Of a stretch of 64,000 bases of DNA, positions 8,350 to 17,860 are shown one piece after another (positions within the stretch are counted from its first letter, which is position 1; every line of letters begins with the position of its first letter). The translations under genes were made by a program, and so were the position numbers. The stretch is from Parapedobacter composti (GTDB lineage: Bacteria; Bacteroidota; Bacteroidia; Sphingobacteriales; Sphingobacteriaceae): the NCBI RefSeq assembly GCF_900112315.1, contig NZ_FOLL01000018.1, positions 1 to 64,000 on the forward strand, read 5' to 3'. Below the pieces are notes generated by a model, which was given only the letters and a program-made list of their open reading frames with translations, was not told the DNA's origin and made no database searches.

Positions 8350-10170
8350 ATGCAACGGATAAGAAAATACCTCATATTGGTGTTGATCAGTGCGTCGCTC
8401 GCATTTTCGTGTAAAAAGGTGCTGGACGCTACGCCGGACGGACGCATTTCTTATGAAGATGTATTCCAGGATCCGGAGTTGGTCAGGGCACAGTTTAACA
8501 CATGTTTCGATCATCTGCCGCTGAAAGGATTGAACTACTTTTTTTTCGCAAATAATCCGGTGGGGCTATCCGATGAAGCGTGGTATACCCGCACCTCCGG
8601 CCCATTGACGGATGCGTATAACGGAAGTATCTCCGCTTCCAATAACTCGCTGGAAACCACTGCGGCCTTAAACTATCCATGGGACGGTGATTTCTGGGCT
8701 TCTTATTATAAGCAGATTCGGTTGACAAACCTCTTCATTGCAAATATCGGAACAGCGAATGTAGATTCGGAAGAAAACCGCGACCGCTGGAACGCAGAAG
8801 CTCATATCTTAAGGGCTTATTTCTATATGGAACTCCTGAAATGGTATGGAGCGGTGCCGCTGACTACGTCTGTCATACCTATTGACGCGGACTATTCGCA
8901 GTTTGCTAAGGCAAGCTATGTGGACGTATGCAGGCAGATCGTAGCGGATTGCGATGTGGCGCTGGAATCGCAGCACTTGCCCTGGCGACTGATCAGCGGG
9001 AATGAAAGCCATCGGCTTACCAAAGGGATTGCCGCTGCCCTGCGCGGCCAGGCGGCATTGTTTGCTGCAAGCCCCGCTCATAATGGGGGCGAAGATCTCT
9101 GGGAATGGGCATATGAGGTGAATAAATCGAGCGTAGAGCTTTTGCTTCGAAACGGCTACGAGCTGTATGATCATTATAACGTCGGTGGAAATTATACCAG
9201 CGCTTATCAGGAGTATTTTGCTCAAAATCCCGATTACTCCGCCACTCCGAACGACCGGGAGACGATTATGGAGAATTGGCGTGCTTCAATGGATTATTTT
9301 GATATCCAAACTTTGCCAATCCTCGGAGGGTCCTTCGCCGGCAACGTGCCAACGCAGGAGTTGGTCGATGCCTTTGATATGCTCGAAACCGGGAAGCCTG
9401 TCCTGCACTTGGAGCGGCCTTATCTCGATGAGCAGCACTTGCAACCCAACTATGTGCCGGATTCGGGCTACGACCCCGAAAATCCATACGAGGGCCGCGA
9501 CCCCCGGTTCTATGCCTCTATCTTCTACAACGGCAGTACCTACCGTGTGGCCGGGTATCCGAATAACACGGCAAACATAGAAACGTTTGTGGGCGGAAAC
9601 TGCGGCCTCGACCTGACCAACGAAAAACATACCCACACCGGCTATTATTCGCGAAAATTCTACTTTACAATGTACTGGCCGGCGATGTTCCGTTTTGTGG
9701 ACGGAAAACCGCGGATCTTCCGTCTCGGAAGGTCTTTCCTGGATTTGGCCGAGTGCGCGGCAGAGACGGGAAGGCTGACCGAAGCAATGGAATACGTGAA
9801 TAGAATCCGCCATCGTGCAGGTTTTTCACCTCAGGTTGACAAGGCCGCGTCCAGCATAGAAGAAGCCAGACTGATCGTAAGACACGAGCGCCGGGTCGAA
9901 CTGCATTATGAAGAGGACCGTTATTTTGATGTCAGAAGATGGACACCTTTAGATCAGGATATCCAGGAGGAAAAATTCGTCACCGGCATGAGGATTACCA
10001 AACAAACTGACGGTACATTTAATTATCAACGCTTTGTTCTGGGCCAGGGGGGAGGCCGGCCAAGCAAGGCAAACTACGGAAAAAAATGGCATTTTTTTCC
10101 GATTCCTCAGTCAGAAGTTATTAAGCTGGAGTCTGTCACCAATACACCTTGGCAGAATGCAGGGTGGTAA
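8350..10170 (+). CDS. SusD/RagB-family outer-membrane lipoprotein
   Basis: 606 aa from ATG 8350. This start is chosen over an upstream ATG because it follows the SusC stop by 13 bp and yields a proper lipoprotein signal (hydrophobic stretch, then LAFSC with lipid Cys near residue 21). TPR-like helices with AHILRAYFYMELLKWYGAVPL and the C-terminal HERRVELHYEEDRYFDVRRW block are diagnostic of RagB/SusD. It should cap the preceding SusC and bind the glycan at the cell surface. Confidence 0.95.
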   Translation: MQRIRKYLILVLISASLAFSCKKVLDATPDGRISYEDVFQDPELVRAQFNTCFDHLPLKGLNYFFFANNPVGLSDEAWYTRTSGPLTDAYNGSISASNNSLETTAALNYPWDGDFWASYYKQIRLTNLFIANIGTANVDSEENRDRWNAEAHILRAYFYMELLKWYGAVPLTTSVIPIDADYSQFAKASYVDVCRQIVADCDVALESQHLPWRLISGNESHRLTKGIAAALRGQAALFAASPAHNGGEDLWEWAYEVNKSSVELLLRNGYELYDHYNVGGNYTSAYQEYFAQNPDYSATPNDRETIMENWRASMDYFDIQTLPILGGSFAGNVPTQELVDAFDMLETGKPVLHLERPYLDEQHLQPNYVPDSGYDPENPYEGRDPRFYASIFYNGSTYRVAGYPNNTANIETFVGGNCGLDLTNEKHTHTGYYSRKFYFTMYWPAMFRFVDGKPRIFRLGRSFLDLAECAAETGRLTEAMEYVNRIRHRAGFSPQVDKAASSIEEARLIVRHERRVELHYEEDRYFDVRRWTPLDQDIQEEKFVTGMRITKQTDGTFNYQRFVLGQGGGRPSKANYGKKWHFFPIPQSEVIKLESVTNTPWQNAGW

Positions 10171-10186
10171 TCGAGCATTGAAGAAG

Positions 10187-13100
10187 ATGAAAAGTCAAAA
10201 ATACAACATCGTGCCGCGTATCAGGTTATATGTGATGCTGTTGCTCCACATAGCGGCGGGGGCTGAGGCTAGAACAGTTTACGTAACCGCGGAAGACTCC
10301 ATCGGCTATCGGATGACCCATGGGCGGGCGACTGATGAATTCGGAAAGCCAGTCAGACATGTACTGATCCGGTTCGCGGATCAGCGTAGCTTTGTATCGC
10401 TGACCGATAAAGACGGACGGTTCTCGATCCGCCATCCGGTTGATATCAAGCACCTGCAGGCTACGCATCCCGATTTTCTCAGTGCACGAATCGATCTCGT
10501 ACCGGATACTGATTCCCTGCAGGTGGTGCTGCGTGCGGACAACAGCAAGCAGGGGGAGGTGATAGCCTTGCCTTTACTGTATGAGTCGGATCGAAGATAC
10601 GTGACCGGGGCAGTATCCCAAGTACACGGGAGTGAATTGTTGAAAACCCCCGCGGCCAGCTTGTCTTCCACTTTGGCCGGTCGTTTGCCGGGAGCCATGG
10701 TATCGCAAAGTTCCCAGCAACCTTATGCCGATGGCGTGTCCCTGCTGGTTCGCGGTAGAAGCACGATAAATGGCAACGCACCACTGATCGTGCTGGATGG
10801 TGTGCCTTCTCCGCTGTTGGATTTGAGCATGGTCAACACCGAGGAAATCGACCGGATTACCGTGTTGAAAGATGCGGCCGAAACGGCGTTTTATGGGTAC
10901 CAGGGGTCAAATGGCGTGATTTTGATTTCTACAAAGAAAGGACTGAACGCCGGAACCGAAATTTCGTTTTCAGCAAACCAGGCGGTTCAAGAGGCGCTCG
11001 CGAAACCAACCTTGCTGCCTTCTTGGGAGTATGCTTCTTTACGCAACCAGGCCACACGGAATGACGGGATATCCACATTGCCATTTACCGATGAGCAGAT
11101 TGCACAGTTTAAGAACCCCGATGCGAACAGGGACGTATTTCCTGATAACAACTGGTACGATGAATTCCTGAAAGATTACGCATCGCTGAGCCGCTACAAT
11201 GTCAACATCAGAAGCGGGACGGAGCGCGTTAAATACTACCTGAATGCGGGCTATATGCAGCAAGGGTCTTTGCTAAAAACTATTGAACAGGAACGCTACG
11301 ACCCCAAATACGCGCTTGAGCGGTTTTCCGTGCGTGCAAATGTGGATGTCAACGTGCTTGATGGACTGGATGCGTTTCTGTACCAGTCAATTGTCATCGA
11401 CCGTAGGAACAGACCCACGGTCGGGTTGGGGGGCATTCTATCCAGTATATTTGCGCTGCCAGCAACCGAGAACGGACCGCTGACACCCGATGGCCATGTG
11501 ATCGCTACCCAGTTTCAGGATACCCCGCCCTATGGACAAATCAATATGGGCGGATATCGGCGGGAAACGATAACAGACTACCACGGTACGCTGGGCCTGA
11601 ATTTTGACATGGATTTCATCACCAAGGGGCTCAGTGCCAAATCGTACTTGGCTTTTGAAACCAAATACTTTGGAACGATAAGCGGAACAAAGGATTATCC
11701 GCGCTACATTCGGGATGGGGTGGTACAGACGTCCGATGGGCGGGATAGCGTCGTGTTTGTGCCGTATGGGACTAACGTTGAAAGACCACTTTCCTTAAGT
11801 AGAAATTCTTTCTTTGGCTACTTCCTGAATTTCAATGGCATGTTGAATTATGAACGGACATTCGCAAACGACCATCGCATTGAAGGGGTGGTCAACTATT
11901 TCGCACAGAACTATACGACGGTCACGACCGGAAGCGCTCAGGATATCATTCCGTACGATCGGATTTCATTGGGGGGTAAGGTGAAATATGCCTTTAAATC
12001 GAAGTACATTGCGCAGTTCACTGCGGGGTACACTTCGTCCGATCAGTTTGCACCGGGTAGGCGCACCGGTTTTTTCCCCGCGATTTCCGCCGCGTGGATT
12101 GCATCGGAAGAGGATTTCCTTAAACCATCAGCGGATTGGCTGTCTTTTCTGAAACTGCGGGGTTCGTTCGGACTTACCGGTAACGACCAATTACCCAATC
12201 CGAGATTCTCTTACCTCGATTACATCACGTCCACTTCCGGCGGGCCAATCGCCGGTCTGTTTATCGGTAGCTTGACCCGGGAAAACAGCATCGCTAACCC
12301 CTTCGTACGCTGGGAAACGCAAAGGCAGCTGAATTTGGGCGTGGATGTCGGGCTGTTCAACAGCCTGTCGATCCGGGTGGATGTATTCAAACAGTCGCAG
12401 ACCGATATATCCACGCAAAATAATCTGGTACCGGCTATGGGAGGCATACCAAGCGATGTCTTTCCTTACCTCAATACCGGATTGATAGAAAACCGTGGCG
12501 TGGATGCCGAGATTGATTTTACCAAGCAGGTGAGCCGAGACTTCCGGGTGTTTGTGACGGGCAATGTGCTGTTTGCCAAAAACAAAGTGTTTGATATCGG
12601 CGAATTGAATCGGAGCAGCAGCGGATTTTATTACCCTTATCGGTCCACAGGCTTCTCCATAGGGCAGCATTTCGGTTATTTGATCGATTACAGCAACGGC
12701 AATGGGTATTTTAACAGTCAGGAGGAGATCGCCCAAAGCGGTTTGCGGTACGACGGGCGACAACCGCGTCCGGGTGATTTCATCTACCGGGACCTTAACA
12801 ACGATGGCGTGATCGACAACCGCGACGAAGCGCCTATTGGACGGCCGAGCATTCCGGAACTGGCTTACGCAGGCACCGTCGGATTTGAGTTCAGGAACGT
12901 TGATTTTTACCTTCAGTTCCAGGGAATCGCACGCGCATCCAGGTATTACAGCGGTGTGGGGGTGATGGAGCACGGGGCACGGGGACAGTATTTCCCTATA
13001 CACCGCGAGGCATGGACGCCCGAGCGATACGCTAATGGGGAACCCATTGCGTATCCGGCACTTTCCACACAAAGTTCATCCAGCCTGCGTATCAACGATT

Positions 13101-13330
13101 TTTTTATCCGGAACAGCGACTACCTCCGATTGAAAACTGCGGAACTGGGGTATACTATTCAGCGCGTTTTCGGGAAACAGAATGGGGCAAACATGCGCGT
13201 CTTCGTCAACGGCCAGAACTTGTTTACGTTTCACTCACCTATCTTTGAAGGGATAGATCCGGAGGCCGGAGCATTCACTACCTATCCGATATACCGGACG
13301 TTCAACGCAGGCCTGGGCCTACAGTTTTAG
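10187..13330 (+). CDS. SusC/RagA-family receptor, second copy, atypical TonB-box region
   Basis: 1047 aa from ATG 10187, 16 bp after the SusD stop; a longer open frame starts inside SusD and is unlikely. Signal peptide near residues 12-28, then a CarboxypepD-reg-like domain (GRATDEFGKPV to GRFSI). Where most SusC proteins have DEVVVVGYG, this one has QGEVIALPLLYESDRRYVTGAV. The TonB-box segment is therefore degenerate, although the plug (LIVLDGVP, VLKDAAETAFYGYQGSNGVI) and barrel (ending NAGLGLQF) are intact. It forms a pair with the following SusD. Confidence 0.93.
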   Translation: MKSQKYNIVPRIRLYVMLLLHIAAGAEARTVYVTAEDSIGYRMTHGRATDEFGKPVRHVLIRFADQRSFVSLTDKDGRFSIRHPVDIKHLQATHPDFLSARIDLVPDTDSLQVVLRADNSKQGEVIALPLLYESDRRYVTGAVSQVHGSELLKTPAASLSSTLAGRLPGAMVSQSSQQPYADGVSLLVRGRSTINGNAPLIVLDGVPSPLLDLSMVNTEEIDRITVLKDAAETAFYGYQGSNGVILISTKKGLNAGTEISFSANQAVQEALAKPTLLPSWEYASLRNQATRNDGISTLPFTDEQIAQFKNPDANRDVFPDNNWYDEFLKDYASLSRYNVNIRSGTERVKYYLNAGYMQQGSLLKTIEQERYDPKYALERFSVRANVDVNVLDGLDAFLYQSIVIDRRNRPTVGLGGILSSIFALPATENGPLTPDGHVIATQFQDTPPYGQINMGGYRRETITDYHGTLGLNFDMDFITKGLSAKSYLAFETKYFGTISGTKDYPRYIRDGVVQTSDGRDSVVFVPYGTNVERPLSLSRNSFFGYFLNFNGMLNYERTFANDHRIEGVVNYFAQNYTTVTTGSAQDIIPYDRISLGGKVKYAFKSKYIAQFTAGYTSSDQFAPGRRTGFFPAISAAWIASEEDFLKPSADWLSFLKLRGSFGLTGNDQLPNPRFSYLDYITSTSGGPIAGLFIGSLTRENSIANPFVRWETQRQLNLGVDVGLFNSLSIRVDVFKQSQTDISTQNNLVPAMGGIPSDVFPYLNTGLIENRGVDAEIDFTKQVSRDFRVFVTGNVLFAKNKVFDIGELNRSSSGFYYPYRSTGFSIGQHFGYLIDYSNGNGYFNSQEEIAQSGLRYDGRQPRPGDFIYRDLNNDGVIDNRDEAPIGRPSIPELAYAGTVGFEFRNVDFYLQFQGIARASRYYSGVGVMEHGARGQYFPIHREAWTPERYANGEPIAYPALSTQSSSSLRINDFFIRNSDYLRLKTAELGYTIQRVFGKQNGANMRVFVNGQNLFTFHSPIFEGIDPEAGAFTTYPIYRTFNAGLGLQF

Positions 13331-13343
13331 CTTTAAGTTTTTT

Positions 13344-15134
13344 ATGATGAGAACAAGAACAGTTAACACAGCGATATCGGCGATGATCTTTTTCGCCGGA
13401 ATGCTTTCCTGTACGAAAATACCGGAGTACTCGGATGGGCGTGTCTCCTTGGATGAAGTATTCAGCAGCTATCGGAAGACAGCCGGCTACTTAAATCTTT
13501 GTTACACAAAAATACAGCCTCAGGGCGGGTTCTATGCCGGCAACTCATTCCTGGCGAGTTTCAGTGATGAGGCGGCCCATGTTTCAGAGATCAACAACAG
13601 TGTGCACCGGCAATGGTGGCAGGGCTTGCTGACGCCATTTTATAATCCCGTGGAAACCAATACTAGTTCCAATACCAATTGGTGGGCCGGGCATTTTGAG
13701 GGGATACGTTATTGTAACGTTTTCCTGGCCAATATTGATACGGCCATGGTGGCCGGAGAGTCGATTAGACAGGGTTATAAAGCACAGGCACGGCTGCTAC
13801 GTGCCTTTTATTACCTGCAACTCATTAAGCGGTATGGAGGCGTTCCCGTCTATACCGCGCCACTGCCGGTCGACTACGATTACTCCTCCGAACAGCGGCC
13901 GCCGTTTTCTGCTGTGGCCCAGTTTATCATCGACGAGTGCAATGACGTGCTGGAAAACGTGCCCAATGAAGCGATGGGCTGGATACAGGGCGACACCGAT
14001 TTCCAACGAGGAATGTTCTACAAAGCGGTCGCGGCTGCGATGAAATCTCAGGCAGCCCTGTTTGCTGCGAGTCCACTGTGGAATGATGGAACCATCACCT
14101 GGCAGGACGCTGCGCGGTACACAAAGGAAGCATTGGATCGCTGTCTTGAAAACGGATTCAAGTTGTATGACGCGGCGCCAGGCACCACAGACGGCTATGA
14201 TGCGTTTGACATCTATTTCCGGACAAGGGCCGACGTTAACCGGGTGAGGGACCGGGAAACGATCTATGAAGTAAACCGGCAGCTGAACATTTACAGTTAT
14301 AACGGTTTGCCGTTTACTGACGGTATTGTAAGCTCCGGAGACAATCCCGTTCAGGAATTGATCGATGCTTTCGAAACGATAGATGGCAAACCGATATTGG
14401 ATCTTACTCGCCCTTATTTGGACGCCAATCATCTGCAACCCAATTACAATAGCGAGAACACACTTTATAATCCAGCTGCTCCCTTCGAAAACCGCGATCC
14501 AAGGCTTCGGGCTTCCTTTTATCACCACGGCGCACGTTTTGATTTGCGGAATGCGTCGAGTTTTGTTTGGATGCACGCCGGAGGTAATGCCGCGATCTCG
14601 GAGAATGACCTGAGACACACGCGCACGGGCTATTACCTCCGGAAATTCGGCAATTTCACGTCCAGCCGTACGGGCAATAATGACGGGTATTTTAAGCTGT
14701 ACCGCTTAGCGGAGCTATACCTAAATTTCGCTGAGGCTGCTAATGAAGCGGCAGCAGGAGGGTTAGCTCCGGGTGATGCTGTAGATGCATTGAACATAGT
14801 GAGGGCACGTGCCGGGATGCCTGCTATTGAGGCAGGAATCGATAAGGAAACCTTTCGCCTGCGGATTCGGAATGAGCGCCGGGTGGAACTGGCCTATGAA
14901 GAACATCGGTTCTTTGATGTCCGGCGCTGGAAAATTCTGGACGAAACGGATCGTGTGGTTACCGGAATGCGCCCCATTGCGGAGCCGGATGGTACATTCA
15001 CCTATGAACGCTTTGTTATTGACCATAGCCGTGCCGCAGTGACAGATAAGTACCTGATTTTCCCGTTGCCGGGAAACGAGGTGGCTAAACTACAGGAGTT
15101 GACCGGCTCGAATTGGCAGAACCCTGGGTGGTAG
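13344..15134 (+). CDS. SusD/RagB-family outer-membrane lipoprotein, second copy
   Basis: 596 aa. Signal with lipobox GMLSC (lipid Cys near residue 23). RagB/SusD hallmarks include ARLLRAFYYLQLIKRYGGVPVY, LYRLAELYLNFAEAANEA and NERRVELAYEEHRFFDVRRW near the C-terminus. It starts 13 bp after its SusC partner. The end FPLPGNEVAKLQ ... NWQNPGW resembles the first SusD, so the two SusCD pairs are probably paralogous and may take different parts of one glycan. Confidence 0.95.
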   Translation: MMRTRTVNTAISAMIFFAGMLSCTKIPEYSDGRVSLDEVFSSYRKTAGYLNLCYTKIQPQGGFYAGNSFLASFSDEAAHVSEINNSVHRQWWQGLLTPFYNPVETNTSSNTNWWAGHFEGIRYCNVFLANIDTAMVAGESIRQGYKAQARLLRAFYYLQLIKRYGGVPVYTAPLPVDYDYSSEQRPPFSAVAQFIIDECNDVLENVPNEAMGWIQGDTDFQRGMFYKAVAAAMKSQAALFAASPLWNDGTITWQDAARYTKEALDRCLENGFKLYDAAPGTTDGYDAFDIYFRTRADVNRVRDRETIYEVNRQLNIYSYNGLPFTDGIVSSGDNPVQELIDAFETIDGKPILDLTRPYLDANHLQPNYNSENTLYNPAAPFENRDPRLRASFYHHGARFDLRNASSFVWMHAGGNAAISENDLRHTRTGYYLRKFGNFTSSRTGNNDGYFKLYRLAELYLNFAEAANEAAAGGLAPGDAVDALNIVRARAGMPAIEAGIDKETFRLRIRNERRVELAYEEHRFFDVRRWKILDETDRVVTGMRPIAEPDGTFTYERFVIDHSRAAVTDKYLIFPLPGNEVAKLQELTGSNWQNPGW

Positions 15135-15156
15135 TATTGGAAAATAAAGACTAAAA

Positions 15157-17859
15157 ATGCATATTTCAATCATTGCTGTTGTTCTTTTGGCTGTAAACGT
15201 AAGCAGCCTCGCTTCTACCCGGATAGGAAAAACCGGCCTCATCATTTCTAACCTGAAAACCGCTTACGCGGAAAACCCCATCGGGCTTGATGAAATGAAT
15301 CCGCAGTTCAGCTGGGTACTTCAGCATAGCGGCAGTAACGGCATGCAGCAAGCCTTTCAGCTCCTTGTCTCTGACGATTCACTGGCGTTGGCTCGTCATG
15401 AAGGCAATATGTGGGATACCGGTCGGCAACGTTCAGCCCAATCGGTAGGTGTCGTATACGCCGGCAAAAAACTGGAAAGCCGGAAGCGATATTACTGGAA
15501 AGTGAAGGTTTGGGACGATGCTGCGGGCGAGGGCGTCTGGAGCGACCCTTCGTTTTTCGAAATGGGATTGCTGGATGAATCCGAATGGCAGGGGGACTGG
15601 GTAGGTTATCCCTTTGGGTGGGCAGGAAAGGTGCTGTATTTCCGGCATGTATTCGCATGTGAGAAGGAAGTGGCAAGGGCCCGGCTATACGCTTCGGGCA
15701 TCGGATACCATGAGATACGGCTGAATGGCGAGAAAGTCGGAAAAAACGTGCTTGATCCGGCAAAAAGTGATTACTCCAAACGTATCTATTACACGACACA
15801 TGACATCACAGAGCGGCTCAAGGAAGCAAATGTAATACTGATTTCCGTTGCCCCGGGCTGGTATGGTATGCCCAAGTTACGGTTGCAAATGGTGGTTGAT
15901 TATGCGGATGGAACACAGCAGCGCATTTCGTCCAGCGATATCCGAAAAGTAACGCTGGGACCGATCGTACGTTCAGGCATTATCGATGGGGAGGAATATG
16001 ACGCCAGAAAAGCCCGCTTCGATGAATGGGATTTACCCACCGATACGATCATCAAAGGGCTGCCGAACAAAACCTGGGGGTTCGCCCATGTGGTTGAACC
16101 CCCAGGCGGAAAAATGGTGTCACAGCACCAGGAGCCGATTCAAGTAACGGAATCTTTTCATCCGGTCGCTCTTGTCGAAACCTCGCCGGGTGTGTATTTG
16201 CTAGATGCCGGCCAGAATATGGCCGGCTGGCTTTCCATCCGCGTAAAAGGCAAGGCAGGTTCTGAGGTGACCATGCGGTTCGCAGAAACCATTTATGAAG
16301 ATGGGCGGGTAAACCAGGAGAATCTGCGTACTGCCGAAGCGACGGATCGTTATACCTTGAAAGGAGGCGGATACTATGAACGATGGGAACCTGCTTTTAC
16401 TTATCACGGGTTTAGATATGTTCAGGTGGAAGGACTGGATTATAAGCCGGATGTGCGTGATTTCACGGTGAAAAAAGTGCGTTCCGCCGTGGCCGATGTC
16501 GGACAGTTCAAAAGCAGTGATAGCCTGCTGAATGCCATTTGGCTCATGGTGAAACGGACGGAAGCCAGTAACCTGCATAGCGTTCCGACAGATTGCCCGC
16601 AGCGCGACGAGCGGATGGGCTGGTTAAATGATATGACCGTACGCATTGAACAAGCAATTTATAATTTTGACATGTCGCGGTTTTATGCCAAGTACTTGGC
16701 CGATGTATATGATACACAGGACGAACAGGGACGCATTACGGATACTGCGCCCTATAAAGTGGGTGGCCGACCAGCAGACCCGGTTTCAGCCAGTTATCTG
16801 CTGCTGGCACTCAAAAGTTACGATTATTATGGAAATCGGCAGATCATCGATGCGTATTACTCAGGACTGAAAGCGTGGGTCGATTATTTGCAGACCAGAA
16901 CCAAGGATGGCATTGTCGATTACAGTTACTATGGCGATTGGGCTCCACCGGCTGAATTTGGTGTGGCTGGTGTAGGTTATGGAGCGGTTTCGAAAAGTAC
17001 GCCGGGCGACCTGATATCAACGGGATTCCTATACTATTGTGAGAAAATGATCTCACGTATGGCAGCCGTATTAGGAAAAAACGCAGATGCACGAAACTAT
17101 GCAGATTGCGCCGAGAAGACCGCTTTGGCATTCAACCGGAAGTTCTGGAACCAGGAGTCAGGGGGCTACGGTACGAATAACCAGGCGTGTAATTCGTTTG
17201 CATTGGTTATGGGGTTGGCCGATGGAGACCGAAATGCGCGTACGCTGGAAAACCTGGTCAATGATGTGATTGCCCACGATTATCACCTCACGACCGGAAA
17301 TATTGCTACCAAGTACGTGCTGGAGGCCCTGACCGAAGGGGGATATGTGGATGTGGCTTATAAAGTAGCGACCCAAAAGACCTATCCTAGCTGGGGGTAT
17401 ATGCTGGAAAAGGGCGCAACGACACTTTGGGAACGGTGGGAATACGAAACAGGGGGATCGATGAATTCGCACAATCACCCCATGATGGGATCCGTAGGCT
17501 CGTGGTTGTATAAATACCTATTAGGCATCGTTCCAAACGAGGAACATCCGGGTTTTGAGCAATTCGTTGTGCGGCCCTATATTCCCAGCGGTCTGGATTC
17601 GTGTGCAGGGTCGTATGAATCCATCCGGGGAACGATCGCAGTTTCATGGAAAAAACAAAGAAGTCGGATTACACTGGACGTTACCGTACCGGGGAATTCG
17701 TCGGCAGCCATCTGGGTACCGGTTTCAACATTGAAAAATTTAACAGTGGATGGGGAACCCTATGAGAAGAGTAAACATGCGGAGCTGCTTCGGTCTGAAA
17801 AAGGCGGTGTTGTATTTCAGGTCAACGCGGGGAGCTTCCGGTTTGAAGGTCGTTTGTAA
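15157..17859 (+). CDS. Alpha-L-rhamnosidase, glycoside hydrolase family 78
   Basis: 900 aa with a short signal peptide (first ~20 residues). The architecture is that of bacterial GH78: an N-terminal beta-domain (LKTAYAENPIGLDEMNPQFSW), further beta-sandwich domains, then an (alpha/alpha)6 barrel. Barrel motifs include PTDCPQRDERMGW, holding the catalytic-acid region near residue 480, and YPSWGYMLEKGATTLWERW, the general-base region. A C-terminal beta-domain follows. The enzyme removes terminal alpha-L-rhamnose by inversion, probably in the periplasm. It lies directly after the second SusD and 2 bp before the next gene, so it belongs to the locus. Confidence 0.92.
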   Translation: MHISIIAVVLLAVNVSSLASTRIGKTGLIISNLKTAYAENPIGLDEMNPQFSWVLQHSGSNGMQQAFQLLVSDDSLALARHEGNMWDTGRQRSAQSVGVVYAGKKLESRKRYYWKVKVWDDAAGEGVWSDPSFFEMGLLDESEWQGDWVGYPFGWAGKVLYFRHVFACEKEVARARLYASGIGYHEIRLNGEKVGKNVLDPAKSDYSKRIYYTTHDITERLKEANVILISVAPGWYGMPKLRLQMVVDYADGTQQRISSSDIRKVTLGPIVRSGIIDGEEYDARKARFDEWDLPTDTIIKGLPNKTWGFAHVVEPPGGKMVSQHQEPIQVTESFHPVALVETSPGVYLLDAGQNMAGWLSIRVKGKAGSEVTMRFAETIYEDGRVNQENLRTAEATDRYTLKGGGYYERWEPAFTYHGFRYVQVEGLDYKPDVRDFTVKKVRSAVADVGQFKSSDSLLNAIWLMVKRTEASNLHSVPTDCPQRDERMGWLNDMTVRIEQAIYNFDMSRFYAKYLADVYDTQDEQGRITDTAPYKVGGRPADPVSASYLLLALKSYDYYGNRQIIDAYYSGLKAWVDYLQTRTKDGIVDYSYYGDWAPPAEFGVAGVGYGAVSKSTPGDLISTGFLYYCEKMISRMAAVLGKNADARNYADCAEKTALAFNRKFWNQESGGYGTNNQACNSFALVMGLADGDRNARTLENLVNDVIAHDYHLTTGNIATKYVLEALTEGGYVDVAYKVATQKTYPSWGYMLEKGATTLWERWEYETGGSMNSHNHPMMGSVGSWLYKYLLGIVPNEEHPGFEQFVVRPYIPSGLDSCAGSYESIRGTIAVSWKKQRSRITLDVTVPGNSSAAIWVPVSTLKNLTVDGEPYEKSKHAELLRSEKGGVVFQVNAGSFRFEGRL

Positions 17860-17860
17860 A

